A stretch of DNA of 64,000 bases, from the NCBI RefSeq assembly GCF_029223865.1, contig NZ_CP119520.1:6820001-6884000 (forward strand), written 5' to 3'. A program made the translations under genes and the position numbers. The notes below the pieces were generated by a model. It saw only the letters and a list, made by a program, of their open reading frames with translations. It was not told where the DNA came from and did no database searches. Positions 53,232 to 61,963 of this stretch are shown here, piece after piece; the first letter of the stretch is position 1; every line of letters starts with the position of its first letter. This stretch comes from Telluria mixta. GTDB lineage: Bacteria > Pseudomonadota > Gammaproteobacteria > Burkholderiales > Burkholderiaceae_D.

Positions 53232-54569
53232 TCAGCGATGCTGCCGGAACAGCCATTCGCGCACCGGTTCGATGGTGTAGGCAATTCTCCAGGTATTTGT
53301 ATGTCCCGCGGCACCGGCAGTGGACTGGCCCGGCGGAATGACGCTGCCCTTGCTGAAGGTGACATAATTGACCGGCGCATGCTGATGATCGATGCGCTCG
53401 AACGCGCTCCGGAATTGCGCCGGCGTCCAGGTTGCGTCCCACTCGGCGCGCGCGACCTTTACACCCTCTTTTTCCAGCACGACGACGATCGCGTTCTGGC
53501 CCGGGTAGGCTTTCGCGTCATCCTGCGACACGATGATCCACAGTTTTTGCCGTGCCAGCGGCTGGACAAGCGCAGGCGACCACTGGCCCGCGACGAGCAG
53601 GGAGGCCGCGAAGAAGTCCGGATATTTGATGTCCATCGCAATCGACATCATGCAGCCGCCGGATTGGCCGGTCGTGTAGAGCCGCTTGCGATCGATGCTG
53701 TACTGGCCGGCGAGCGCTTCGACCAGGTCGATGGTCGTATCGAGCATCGCCGACGTTTTCGAATCGTCATCGGCGATGAGCTCGGCATACTGCGGCGCCA
53801 GCACGAAGCATGGCCGCCTGGCCTGCTCCTGCGGACTCGCCCAGATGACGGCACCGAGGCCCTGGAACAGGGTGGTGCGCGTGACATCGCTCGTCGCGCC
53901 GGCGTCGTGCATGAACAGTACCAGAGGGTACGACCTGGCCGCGTCGTAATCCCGCGGCACGAACAGGTTGTACCGCAGCAGCTTGCCTGTTTTGGGATCG
54001 TGGAATTCGAGCTGGCGGAAGTCGTCGACGACCGCATTCAATACCTTCGTCGTCTTCACCGTCGCGCCGCTTGCGGGCACGCTGGCGCCGTTGACGAGCG
54101 TCACGGCACCGGACTGGACGATCCCGGCCTCGGCCTTCCTGTACACGGTGTCGTAGGCGGGAACGTCACCGGCCTTGCCCGGCCCCCCTGGCCCGCCGGG
54201 CGGCTTGCGCATGCCGGGTGCCGGCCCGGTACGCTGCGCCAGGGCCGCGCCGCGGTCGGCGGGCGACAACGCCACGATGACGAAGCGGCCGCTGGGTGCC
54301 TGGTCCGTAGGCGAGGCGGAGGCGCTCGTGAAGACCGCCGTGACTGTCCGCCCCTCGACCCGGAAGGCCCCGGCGGACAGCCGTGCCCCGTCGACCGGCG
54401 CGTCGTACTCGACGGCCACGGCGGTCAGGCGGATGCCATCGCCGAAGACCTCGGTAATGGCGGTCGCACCGAGCACGTCGCCGTGGCGGTTTTGCGCGAC
54501 GGCTGCCGCGCCGATCGTCAGCAGCGCGCCCATGACCAGGAATTCCCTGCGTGTTCGTGTATTTATCAT
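53232..54569 (-). CDS. Tat-exported esterase with N-terminal Ig-like domain (EstA/PHB depolymerase-like)
   Basis: The 445-residue protein has a twin-arginine leader (TRTRREFLVMGALLTIGAAAVA), an N-terminal Ig-like domain of the EstA type (about residues 35-135, ITEVFGDGIRLTAVAVEYD), and an alpha/beta hydrolase domain. The nucleophile elbow is TGQSGGCMMS; the acid lies in the WIIVSQDDAKAYP region and a His in AAGHTNTW. Similar secreted enzymes hydrolyse short acyl esters or polyester oligomers. It diverges from the TetR gene at 54772, which probably represses it. A strong terminator follows. Confidence 0.82.
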   Translation of the reverse strand: MINTRTRREFLVMGALLTIGAAAVAQNRHGDVLGATAITEVFGDGIRLTAVAVEYDAPVDGARLSAGAFRVEGRTVTAVFTSASASPTDQAPSGRFVIVALSPADRGAALAQRTGPAPGMRKPPGGPGGPGKAGDVPAYDTVYRKAEAGIVQSGAVTLVNGASVPASGATVKTTKVLNAVVDDFRQLEFHDPKTGKLLRYNLFVPRDYDAARSYPLVLFMHDAGATSDVTRTTLFQGLGAVIWASPQEQARRPCFVLAPQYAELIADDDSKTSAMLDTTIDLVEALAGQYSIDRKRLYTTGQSGGCMMSIAMDIKYPDFFAASLLVAGQWSPALVQPLARQKLWIIVSQDDAKAYPGQNAIVVVLEKEGVKVARAEWDATWTPAQFRSAFERIDHQHAPVNYVTFSKGSVIPPGQSTAGAAGHTNTWRIAYTIEPVREWLFRQHR

Positions 54570-54703
54570 TTGTCTGTTGAACCTTTCACCGAAACTTCAG
54601 TGCCAATTCCGTTTCGCATTTGCTCTCCCTTGACGCCGGGGCGCCCGCCATATATTTTCCTACCGCGTCGGATCGGATTCGATACCGATTAATATCGCAT
54701 TTT

Positions 54704-54722
54704 TGGTACCCATTGAGTACCA
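54704..54722. promoter_or_regulatory. Candidate TetR operator
   Basis: The inverted repeat TGGTAC-N7-GTACCA lies 50 bp upstream of the TetR start in the gap shared with the divergent esterase. A looser palindrome, TCGG-N2-TCGA-N2-CCGA at 54673-54688, is a second candidate. Confidence 0.45.
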
Positions 54723-54771
54723 TAACTCCGCAAAATTCGTGTGTCAACATGGCAGAAGTAAAAGGACGTAA

Positions 54772-55431
54772 ATGACAGAGGAAAACGGTCACCCGGCCGC
54801 CAGGCGCGGACGGCCCCGGTCGACGGGAGATGCCGAACGCCGGCAGGCCATCCTGCGGGCTGCGCATGAAGCTTTCGTGGAACTGGGTTTCGCGGGCACG
54901 ACGACCGCGATCGTGGCGGCCAGGGCAAAAGTGTCGAAGCGTACGATCTATGAAAGCTTCGCCGACAAGACGGCAATGTTCGCGGCCGTGATCCGCGAAC
55001 ACCAGCACCTCATCCTCGACCTGCCCCGCCCGCCGGACGAGAATCTGCCGCTGCTCGACACGATGATCCGCCTGTTCCGCCTGGACATTGACGAGGACGC
55101 CGAGCGCTCGCGCGAAGCGATCCTGAACCTGATGACAAAGGAATCGGTGCTGTTCCCGGAATTGTCCGACTACCTGTACGAAACGGAGGCCATACGCTCG
55201 CGTGAAGCCTTGATCGAATGGCTGCAGGAGGAGGCGTCCCGCGGCCGGATCGTGGTGGAGGATCCGGCCGTCTACGCGGGCATGCTGATGGATATCGTGT
55301 TCGGCGCCCTGCTGCCGCGCCGCAGGCTACAGCGCGCACCCGACCGCGCGCTGAGGCGCGAGCACATCAAGAAACGGCTCGAGATTTTCCTGCGCGGTAT
55401 TCACGCAGGCGGCGCGGCGCCGCGGCCTTAG
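54772..55431 (+). CDS. TetR/AcrR-family regulator
   Basis: The 219-residue protein has a TetR helix-turn-helix at about residues 25-70 (RRQAILRAAHEAFVELGFAGTTTAIVAARAKVSKRTIYESFADKTAMFAAVI), and a helical effector domain with an AefR-like C-terminus. It has an RGRPR-type basic extension at the N-terminus. It diverges from the esterase gene and converges on the hydrolase operon, so it likely controls the esterase and itself. The ligand is unknown. Confidence 0.88.
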   Translation: MTEENGHPAARRGRPRSTGDAERRQAILRAAHEAFVELGFAGTTTAIVAARAKVSKRTIYESFADKTAMFAAVIREHQHLILDLPRPPDENLPLLDTMIRLFRLDIDEDAERSREAILNLMTKESVLFPELSDYLYETEAIRSREALIEWLQEEASRGRIVVEDPAVYAGMLMDIVFGALLPRRRLQRAPDRALRREHIKKRLEIFLRGIHAGGAAPRP

Positions 55432-55456
55432 ACCAGCCGTGAACGGCTGTCCCCGT

Positions 55457-56794
55457 TCAGAAGCGCCCGGGCTTGCTCAGCCACTTGTCGACAAAGTCGA
55501 AGGTTTTCCCGAACGTGCCGCCGTATTCGGGCCGGCACGGAAGAAAGCCGTGATTCGCGCCTTCGACGCCGACGAACGCCTTGTCGCCCGCCGCCGCATG
55601 GTCATAGGCGATTTCGTTCAAGACCAGATGGGGCGAGCACGTGGCGGCCATCACCAGGGTAGGAACGCGGATGCCTTCCAGATTTCCCTGGATGCTGTTC
55701 GGCGTGCTGCGCCACTGCACGCCGATGATGTCGTTCTCCGTCAGCGCATAGCCGGGATCGGTACGCAGGCCCTGAAACGACAGATAATGGCGCACCGTGA
55801 CATTGAGCGTGGTCTGGAACAGCTTGTTCTCGTCCTGCGGCGCCGCGCGCGGCTCCATGACCAGCGGGATCACCTGCACCGGTGTCGATCCGTCGGCCTT
55901 GAGCAGCAGATGGGACGAGTGCGTTCTCGACAGGAGACGCAGGTCCGCCAGTTCCGGCCGGGCGCCATTGACGTACAGGCTCGCCCCGGCGACCACGAAA
56001 GGCTCGTCGTCGATGAATTCGCCCTCCCCGTTCTCGATCTTGCGCAGGCGTCCCAGCGCCTCGTCGATCAGTTCATTGGCACGCTTGCTCTGGGCCGCAA
56101 AGAATCGCGCGAGGAATTCAGGGCGGTAAGTCGCGCCTTTGGTGGCGGGGTCGAAGCCGTTCTTCGGATCGAACATGTCGAGCGCCGCGTCGCGCCGGCG
56201 CGGGTGATGCGGATCGACGGCCGGGTTCAGCGCCATCGTTCGCTCGGGCGCCCCTGAGTTACTATCGAGCAGCACGACACCATCGGCCCTCGGCAGGCCC
56301 GCCAGGTCGCCGGCACGGCATTTGTAGATGCGTTGCGGCTCCCGGCATGCGGCCGGTCCATTCTCCGCGATGTCCTGGTAATACGTCATTTCCGGCCCGC
56401 CCGTGCTATGGCCGACCATGACGACCTTCTGCACGCCCGGCAGCGCTTTCAACGCCCTGATCGCAGCCGCGATCGGCGCAATGAACTCGTCATAGGTCTG
56501 CTCCGGGCCATAGTAATTCAAGATCATCACCGTGTAACCGTAAGCGGGAAGCGCCAGTCCGGTGAAGTAGTTGAAATTATTGATCCGGTCGGGATGGGTC
56601 ACCAGCAAACCGATGCGGCGTTTGGCGGGATTGGGCACCGCCGGCTCGATGACAATGGCGTTCGCGTTATCCGCCAGGCGCACGAAAGTCGTCCGGGTGG
56701 CCACCTCGCTGTGCGGCGCCGCGGAAAACTGCGCGTACGACCCGGCCGGGGCCAGCGAAACCAGTACAACCATGAGCTCGAGAATTCTCTTCAT
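55457..56794 (-). CDS. Exported alpha/beta hydrolase
   Basis: ATG 56794 gives 445 residues with a Sec signal (MKRILELMVVLVSLAPAGSYA); in-frame ATG 56803 and GTG 56809 are alternatives. The nucleophile elbow is MVGHSTGGPEM, and the catalytic His lies in GANHGFLPCRPE. The large insert between (residues about 150-330) may form a lid. It is the last gene of the TonB receptor 3 operon, 16 bp after the GlcG-like gene. The target is probably an ester or amide of the substrate imported by that receptor. Confidence 0.78.
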   Translation of the reverse strand: MKRILELMVVLVSLAPAGSYAQFSAAPHSEVATRTTFVRLADNANAIVIEPAVPNPAKRRIGLLVTHPDRINNFNYFTGLALPAYGYTVMILNYYGPEQTYDEFIAPIAAAIRALKALPGVQKVVMVGHSTGGPEMTYYQDIAENGPAACREPQRIYKCRAGDLAGLPRADGVVLLDSNSGAPERTMALNPAVDPHHPRRRDAALDMFDPKNGFDPATKGATYRPEFLARFFAAQSKRANELIDEALGRLRKIENGEGEFIDDEPFVVAGASLYVNGARPELADLRLLSRTHSSHLLLKADGSTPVQVIPLVMEPRAAPQDENKLFQTTLNVTVRHYLSFQGLRTDPGYALTENDIIGVQWRSTPNSIQGNLEGIRVPTLVMAATCSPHLVLNEIAYDHAAAGDKAFVGVEGANHGFLPCRPEYGGTFGKTFDFVDKWLSKPGRF

Positions 56795-56810
56795 TGACGT
56801 CATCCCCACA

Positions 56811-57317
56811 TCAGTTGCCGGTCTTCGCCCACGGCAGTAATTTCAACGCGTCGATGGCACAGCTTTCATCGACGTTCCGTCCGCCGCCCACGGCGATCAC
56901 CGCGACGAAGTTGCCGGCCTTGTAGATCGGCAGCCCGCCAGGCGAAAAGTGGTATCGCGGATCCTTGCCGTACTGTGCCGCGAAGCCGGGATCGCTCGCC
57001 ACGCGCGCCTGCAGCGCACGCGTCGACGTGTGAAAGGCGAGTACGGCGGCGAGCTTCTGGGGCGCCGTCGTGAGCCCGGCCAGCGTCGCGTTCTCGCTCG
57101 CCAGCGCCACTCGCAGGTGGCCATCCGCGTCGGCCACCTGTACGTTGACGGACATGCCCTGCGCCTTGCACGCGCGTATGGCGGCCTGTGCGATAGCGAG
57201 CGCTTCGGCCTGGGTGATCTGGTTCGGGTCGATCGACGGCGACACCTGGGCACGTGCCGGGCCCGCTGCCGTTGCCGCGTACAGGACCGCCGCGAAAAGC
57301 AGGGTTCGGTATGTCAT
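56811..57317 (-). CDS. Exported GlcG/HbpS-family protein
   Basis: ATG 57317 follows GGAG. The 168-residue product has a Sec signal (TLLFAAVLYAATAAGPARAQ) and the GlcG/HbpS (PF03928) fold: ITQAEALAIAQAAIRACKAQG, VNVQVADADGHLRVAL, and the glycine-rich FSPGGLPIYKAGNFVAVIAVGGG. Family members bind haem or small organic ligands and are often linked to oxidative-stress or glycolate genes. Here it lies between an esterase and a hydrolase in one operon. An accessory ligand-binding role is the best that can be said. Confidence 0.8.
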   Translation of the reverse strand: MTYRTLLFAAVLYAATAAGPARAQVSPSIDPNQITQAEALAIAQAAIRACKAQGMSVNVQVADADGHLRVALASENATLAGLTTAPQKLAAVLAFHTSTRALQARVASDPGFAAQYGKDPRYHFSPGGLPIYKAGNFVAVIAVGGGRNVDESCAIDALKLLPWAKTGN

Positions 57318-57331
57318 CGGATGCTCCTGAT

Positions 57332-59542
57332 TTACCATGGTTTCTGAGTCGAGAAGAAGCGCTGCCAGAAGGCGATCCGTTCCGGTGTCGCGATCGGCGC
57401 CGTCTCGAAGCGATCGCCCAACAACATCACCGAAGAGGCCCGGGCATCATAGGCGGGCCAGTCCGGCAAGCCAGCGCCATTCGGATTGCCGGTCTTGACG
57501 ATGTTCGCCCAGTACGATGACATCGTATCCGCGATCCTCCGGTCGTCCTCGGTCCAGGGGCGGTCCGTCGCGTACAGGTTGCCGAGGGCATAGTTGATCT
57601 CCGCCCCGTGATAGGCCCCGCGCAGGGCCGCATCCGGCCCGGGCGGCGCATGGGTCCAGAAGAAGGTATAGACCGGGCGTCCGGATCCTTTCGTCCAGTC
57701 GCGCGCCCAGGACCAGGTCGAGATACGGGAGTTGTCGCGTGCCGCCTCGTTGCTCGCGCGCGCAGCTTCCTCGTCGTTGGTAGCCGGATAAAGCTTGAGG
57801 AACTGTTCGGCGAGCCGGCCGAACTTGGCGTGCGCGTACTGCCTGAAGCCATCGAGGGTGACGTTGACCTGCGGCGCGCCTGCCCGCGGCGGCCCCGAGC
57901 GCGCGCGTATGGCGGCGAAGGCCGTGTCCGGAACGGCGCCGGTTTCGTCCTTGTTACTGCCGGCTATGAAGACGACCTTGTTCTGCGCGTGCGCGGCCAG
58001 CGTCGCGCTATAGTTGCGCGGCAGCACCCAGCCATCGATCACCGGCCGGAACAGCGGCGGTTTGGCGGTGCTCAGCGTGTCGATGCCGCCGTCGACCGTG
58101 TTGCTGCCCTCGACCATCCGCTGCCAGGACATGGCGCGCAGTGCGGCAAGATCGCGCGTCCCTTTGGCCTCGGCGAAGCGCGCGCCGGCTTCCTCGGCCG
58201 GCTTCATCAGCCGGTACGACACGGACAGGTAGCGCAGCTCCGGATCGCGCGGATCGCGTGCGTGGCTTTCCGCGATCGCATGCTGGAACAATCCCTTGGC
58301 CAGCGGCGAGATCGACAGGAAGCCGACCGAGCCCGCGCCCGCCGACTGGCCGGCGATCGTCACGCGCTTCGGATCGCCGCCGAACGCCGCGATATTGCGC
58401 TGGACCCACTTCAAGACCGCGAGGTCGTCCAGCAAGCCATAGTTGCCCGAGGCCGCATGGCCCGACTCGCGCGCGGCTTCGCTGCTGAGTTCCGGCGTCG
58501 CGAGAAACCCGAACACGCCCAGGCGATAGTTGAACGTGACCACGACGATGCCCTTGCGGGCCAGTCCTTCGCCGTCGAACAGCGGGTCCGATCCGCTGCC
58601 GCCGATGAAGCCGCCCGGATAGATCCACACCAGCACCGGGCGCGGCCGGCTCTCGGGCCGGGCGCCCGTCCAGATGTTCAGTGTCAGGCAGTCCTCGCTC
58701 ATGTCCTCCTCGGACGCGCCGGGTCCGGCGGGCTGCGGGCAGAGGTGGCCGAACCGGTCGGCCTTGCGCACGCCGTCCCAGGCGGGCGCCGGTGCCGGCG
58801 GGCGCCAGCGCAGCGCGCCGACCGGTGCCGCGGCATACGGGATGCCCTTGTACACCGTCACCGATGGATCGCGGCCGGGAATGCCGGCGACCAGGCCCGA
58901 TTCGGTGGGCACGGCCTTCGCATAATTTTCCTCCGCGGGCTTGCCCGACATGCCGACCAGGTCACCGCTGGCGAGCACGTGTCCCTGCATCGCCGCGATG
59001 GCCTTGTCGAACGTCAGCGACGGGTCGGTTGCCAGCGTCGTGTCGAGGGCGAACACCTGGAAGTGGTAAGGCTGCCGGGCCGCCGTATGTGTGTGGGGTC
59101 CGGCATAGGGTTGCGCCAGCCCGTGCACGTTCGGCCCGTAAGCGGCGCCGGCCGGCAAGGTCGTCATGCCGGCGGGCAGGCTGGTGGCGTCGGCTGGCAG
59201 GTTAACCGCCGTCAAATGGATCGACGTGGCGGCGGCATGTCCGTCCGCACGCGGGTCGCCCTGCACGATGACGGCGTATGACGCCGTTCCGCGCGGCCCT
59301 GCTGTCCAGTGCAGGCCGGGAAAGCGGTTGGCGCCGTATTGTGTGTTCGCCAGCGGAATCCCGTCGCCCTGCGCAAACGCCGGACTCGTCACGGCAAGCC
59401 CGTTCGCCGACGGCGCCTTCGCCAGGCCGATCGCGAGCTCGGGCACGTGCCCGACGTCGGGCGCGCCTTGCGCCATCGCGGCGGCCGGCAGCGCCGCGGC
59501 GAGTACGAGCGCCAGTCCGAATGTGAGTCTGCTACTGCTCAT
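57332..59542 (-). CDS. Exported PEBP (YbhB/YbcL)-carboxylesterase type B fusion
   Basis: The 736-residue protein has a Sec signal (LALVLAAALPAAAMAQ), an N-terminal phosphatidylethanolamine-binding-like domain at about 45-175 (LAVTSPAFAQGDGIPLANTQYG, FQVFALDTTL) and a type B carboxylesterase domain from about 215. The nucleophile is Ser400 in TIAGQSAGAGSV (GQSAG rather than the usual GESAG), with ENLxxLNIW-type SEDCLTLNIW, acid in AGSNKDETG and His in RGAYHGAEINYALG. It hydrolyses an ester, probably in the periplasm. It overlaps the upstream unknown gene by 11 nt. The fusion is unusual. Confidence 0.85.
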   Translation of the reverse strand: MSSSRLTFGLALVLAAALPAAAMAQGAPDVGHVPELAIGLAKAPSANGLAVTSPAFAQGDGIPLANTQYGANRFPGLHWTAGPRGTASYAVIVQGDPRADGHAAATSIHLTAVNLPADATSLPAGMTTLPAGAAYGPNVHGLAQPYAGPHTHTAARQPYHFQVFALDTTLATDPSLTFDKAIAAMQGHVLASGDLVGMSGKPAEENYAKAVPTESGLVAGIPGRDPSVTVYKGIPYAAAPVGALRWRPPAPAPAWDGVRKADRFGHLCPQPAGPGASEEDMSEDCLTLNIWTGARPESRPRPVLVWIYPGGFIGGSGSDPLFDGEGLARKGIVVVTFNYRLGVFGFLATPELSSEAARESGHAASGNYGLLDDLAVLKWVQRNIAAFGGDPKRVTIAGQSAGAGSVGFLSISPLAKGLFQHAIAESHARDPRDPELRYLSVSYRLMKPAEEAGARFAEAKGTRDLAALRAMSWQRMVEGSNTVDGGIDTLSTAKPPLFRPVIDGWVLPRNYSATLAAHAQNKVVFIAGSNKDETGAVPDTAFAAIRARSGPPRAGAPQVNVTLDGFRQYAHAKFGRLAEQFLKLYPATNDEEAARASNEAARDNSRISTWSWARDWTKGSGRPVYTFFWTHAPPGPDAALRGAYHGAEINYALGNLYATDRPWTEDDRRIADTMSSYWANIVKTGNPNGAGLPDWPAYDARASSVMLLGDRFETAPIATPERIAFWQRFFSTQKPW

Positions 59543-60164
59543 GTCCTGTTTCCTTCTCGTTGATGTTCTGGTCGAGGGTCAGCCGGCCCGCGCGGGGAAT
59601 GCCATCCTCGCCCTTGCGCACGACCGCGCTGACGCGGGTGCCGGGCTTCAGTACGCCGCGCGCGAGCGGCTCGTAACCGGTGATCGTCATACCGTCCGCC
59701 AGAATCAGGTGGCGGGCGCCGCCAGGATACGCCACGTCCAGCTCGACGCCGGCGGCGGTCTGCCTCACGTTGCCGACCGTGCCGTGCGTCATTGCGGTCC
59801 CGCTCCGGGCCATCAGGTGCGTGCCGTATTCGGGACGATAGCCGGGCTCCATGATGCGCAGCTCGGTGGACTGGCCGGTACGCTCATCGACGACCTTGTT
59901 GGCCGTGGCGACGAAATCGCCGGGCTTGAGCGCCGTGGCCGGCAGGCTGCGCGGCCGCGACACGGACCAGCCGGGCGTCATGGCCACGACGACCTGCCTG
60001 CCATCCTTGTCCGTCAGCGTGACGCTGTCGTCCGTATAGCTCACCAGTTCGCCCGAGAACCCCGTGGGCGGTGCCTGCACCTGCAAGGGCTGCGCGAGCG
60101 CGGCGGATGCCGGACCAAGCGCGCCGGCCAGCGCGAACACCAGGCACATCGATTTCATCTTCAT
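59532..60164 (-). CDS. Exported protein of unknown function
   Basis: I do not recognise a family for this 210-residue protein. It has a Sec signal (MKMKSMCLVFALAGALGPASAALAQ) and two small beta-rich repeats, GELVSYTDDSVTLTDKDGRQVVVAMTPGW and later GTRVSAVVRKGEDGIPRAGRLTL, reminiscent of OB-like or DUF5666-type barrels. No catalytic motif or cysteine pair is visible. It lies between a ceramidase-like gene and the PEBP-esterase fusion, overlapping the latter's start by 11 nt, so it is probably expressed with it as an accessory periplasmic protein. Confidence 0.7.
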   Translation of the reverse strand: MKMKSMCLVFALAGALGPASAALAQPLQVQAPPTGFSGELVSYTDDSVTLTDKDGRQVVVAMTPGWSVSRPRSLPATALKPGDFVATANKVVDERTGQSTELRIMEPGYRPEYGTHLMARSGTAMTHGTVGNVRQTAAGVELDVAYPGGARHLILADGMTITGYEPLARGVLKPGTRVSAVVRKGEDGIPRAGRLTLDQNINEKETGHEQ

Positions 60165-60194
60165 GCTGATTCTCTCCCGTTACATTCCGCGCAC

Positions 60195-61514
60195 TTAGCG
60201 CGACCGGTCCAGCAATTGCAGAACCCCGTCGACCAGTCCCTGTTCCCCGCAACCCTGCCGAGCACGGGTCGCCGTGGCCTCGTACGTATTCAAGGGATAG
60301 CTGGCATCGTCGACCAGGAAGCGGAATGGTCCGAAGTTGTCGAGGACCACCATGGCATTCGCCAGCGGCAACGCCTGTTTCAGGCGATAGCCGACCGACG
60401 GCACGATGTTGGCGTCCGCGTGGACCAGCGCGACATCCCCCAGCTGCAACAAGCCGTAGTGCAAGGCGACCGGCGGCCCTTCCGCATCCCTGAAGCGGCA
60501 TGCCGGCACCGTTGCGCCCGGCGCGTTCGAGCATTCGCGCGCCAGGTTCTGCGGCGTCGTGACCTTGCCCGGACACTGCAGCGTCTGCACCCCGCCCGTG
60601 ATGCGCATGCGTGCCGACATGCGCTTGACATCGCGGGCGGTGGCCAGGGCTTCCTCGCCCAGCAGCGTACCCATGGCGCTCAGCAGGCGGTGCGCGCGCG
60701 CCGCGTCGCGCGGATCGGGTACGGGCCGGGTCCACACCCGGTAGGCCGGACTGGCCGCGGGTCCAATGGTGAACAGCGCCACCGCCTTGTCGCCGCTCGC
60801 CTGTTCGACGTAGCGCGCCGCGGCTCCCGGCACGTCGCCGCTGATTTCGTCCGGCTGCGCTTCGTCGACCACCGGTTCGATCCCGTAATTCAACAGCAGC
60901 GCAAGCGGTTCGCCGGACAAGGTCTCGACCTTGAGCACGGCCAGCGACGGATCGACGAACTGGGAGCCGCTGCGGTCGATGCCATCGATGTAGCGGTGTT
61001 CGGCCGGCGACCATTCGTTGCGGTTGGCGATCAGATGGCTCTTGCCCACCGCGTAGCCTGCACGTGCCGGCTGCAGGCCCGCCACGGCTTGCCGGACAGC
61101 CGCCAGCGTCGCATCGGTCACGCGGCGCGTGAACGCGTCGGAACCGGCGATGATACCGCCCGAGTTGCTGGCAGCCACGCGGATCGAGTTGTGCGTGTGG
61201 CTGGCGCCCAGGAGGATGTTGTCGGGCGGGATGCCGCCGTGCGCCGCGACCTGCCTGATCAGATCCGCGTGGATGCCGGCCTGGATGGCCGGCACATCGG
61301 CGACGATCACGGCCGCGCGCGCCGTACCATTGTCGAGCACCAGCGCCCGCACGTAGATGGGGTCGTAAACCGACTTGTACGGCGCCGGCAATTCTTCGAG
61401 TGGCGGCGTGATGTCGACGCGTGCCGCGGCGGCACGCAGCGCGCCCTCCGCGCCGGCCGCACCGTGCACCGCTGCGATCAACAAGGCCAATGCCAGGCCG
61501 ATGCGAAACGTCAT
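60195..61514 (-). CDS. Ceramidase N-terminal-like exported protein, copy C
   Basis: ATG 61514 gives 439 residues with a Sec signal (IGLALALLIAAVHGAAGA). The fold is PF04734: LRAAAARVDITPPLEELPAPY, AVIVADVPAIQAG, and the metal motif LLGASHTHNSIRVAASNSGG. The nucleophile loop reads TIGPAASPAYRVW, so as in copies A and B the ceramidase GD-S-PN motif is not kept, and the C-terminal domain is missing. It lies 10 bp after the NTF2-like gene in the receptor 3 operon. Pairing of such proteins with a TonB receptor occurs twice in the window. Confidence 0.73.
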   Translation of the reverse strand: MTFRIGLALALLIAAVHGAAGAEGALRAAAARVDITPPLEELPAPYKSVYDPIYVRALVLDNGTARAAVIVADVPAIQAGIHADLIRQVAAHGGIPPDNILLGASHTHNSIRVAASNSGGIIAGSDAFTRRVTDATLAAVRQAVAGLQPARAGYAVGKSHLIANRNEWSPAEHRYIDGIDRSGSQFVDPSLAVLKVETLSGEPLALLLNYGIEPVVDEAQPDEISGDVPGAAARYVEQASGDKAVALFTIGPAASPAYRVWTRPVPDPRDAARAHRLLSAMGTLLGEEALATARDVKRMSARMRITGGVQTLQCPGKVTTPQNLARECSNAPGATVPACRFRDAEGPPVALHYGLLQLGDVALVHADANIVPSVGYRLKQALPLANAMVVLDNFGPFRFLVDDASYPLNTYEATATRARQGCGEQGLVDGVLQLLDRSR

Positions 61515-61524
61515 CGTGGCCCCC

Positions 61525-61944
61525 TCAGTCCGGCAGGCGGGTCGATTGGTAGGCCGCCATCCGCCACTCGCCATCCTGCCGGACGAACACGTGGATCATC
61601 CGTGACGGCAAGGTGACCGCATTGACCTTGATGACGGCGCGGAACGTGACGATCCGTGTGTCGCCATGGCTTTGCACCTTGACGTCGCTGCGGTCGACGG
61701 AAAAATACTTCGCCTTGCCGGCCTTGATCGCATCGAGCACCTGCGCCTTGGTGTTCACCGCGCCGTTGGTGTGGGTGTAGACGATATCGTCGCTGTAGAG
61801 CCGCTCGAGAAACGCCGTGTCGCCCTTGATCAGCGCCGCCGTCCACTGGTCTTCGAGTTCAAGGATGTTCTGCGTTGCCGGTTCCCCGGCGAAGGCGCAC
61901 AGCGGCAACAGCCACAGGCATGCGTATGTGAAAATTCGTTTCAT
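61525..61944 (-). CDS. Exported NTF2-like (SnoaL/DUF4440) protein
   Basis: ATG 61944 follows GGGAGCAATCC and gives 139 residues: a Sec signal (MKRIFTYACLWLLPLCAFA) and an NTF2-like cone fold with the DUF4440 pattern ILELEDQWTAALIKGDTAFLERLYSDDIVYTHTNG and a closing WRMAAYQSTRL. The family includes polyketide cyclases, isomerases and ligand-binding proteins; acid/base residues are not distinctive here. It is the second gene of the receptor 3 operon, 19 bp after the receptor. Confidence 0.83.
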   Translation of the reverse strand: MKRIFTYACLWLLPLCAFAGEPATQNILELEDQWTAALIKGDTAFLERLYSDDIVYTHTNGAVNTKAQVLDAIKAGKAKYFSVDRSDVKVQSHGDTRIVTFRAVIKVNAVTLPSRMIHVFVRQDGEWRMAAYQSTRLPD

Positions 61945-61963
61945 TGGATTGCTCCCGGGTTCA

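Noticed and set aside
55434..55449. Hairpin CAGCCGT/ACGGCTG between the convergent TetR and hydrolase genes
   Set aside because: Short stem, tiny loop and no T tract on either strand; not convincing as a terminator.
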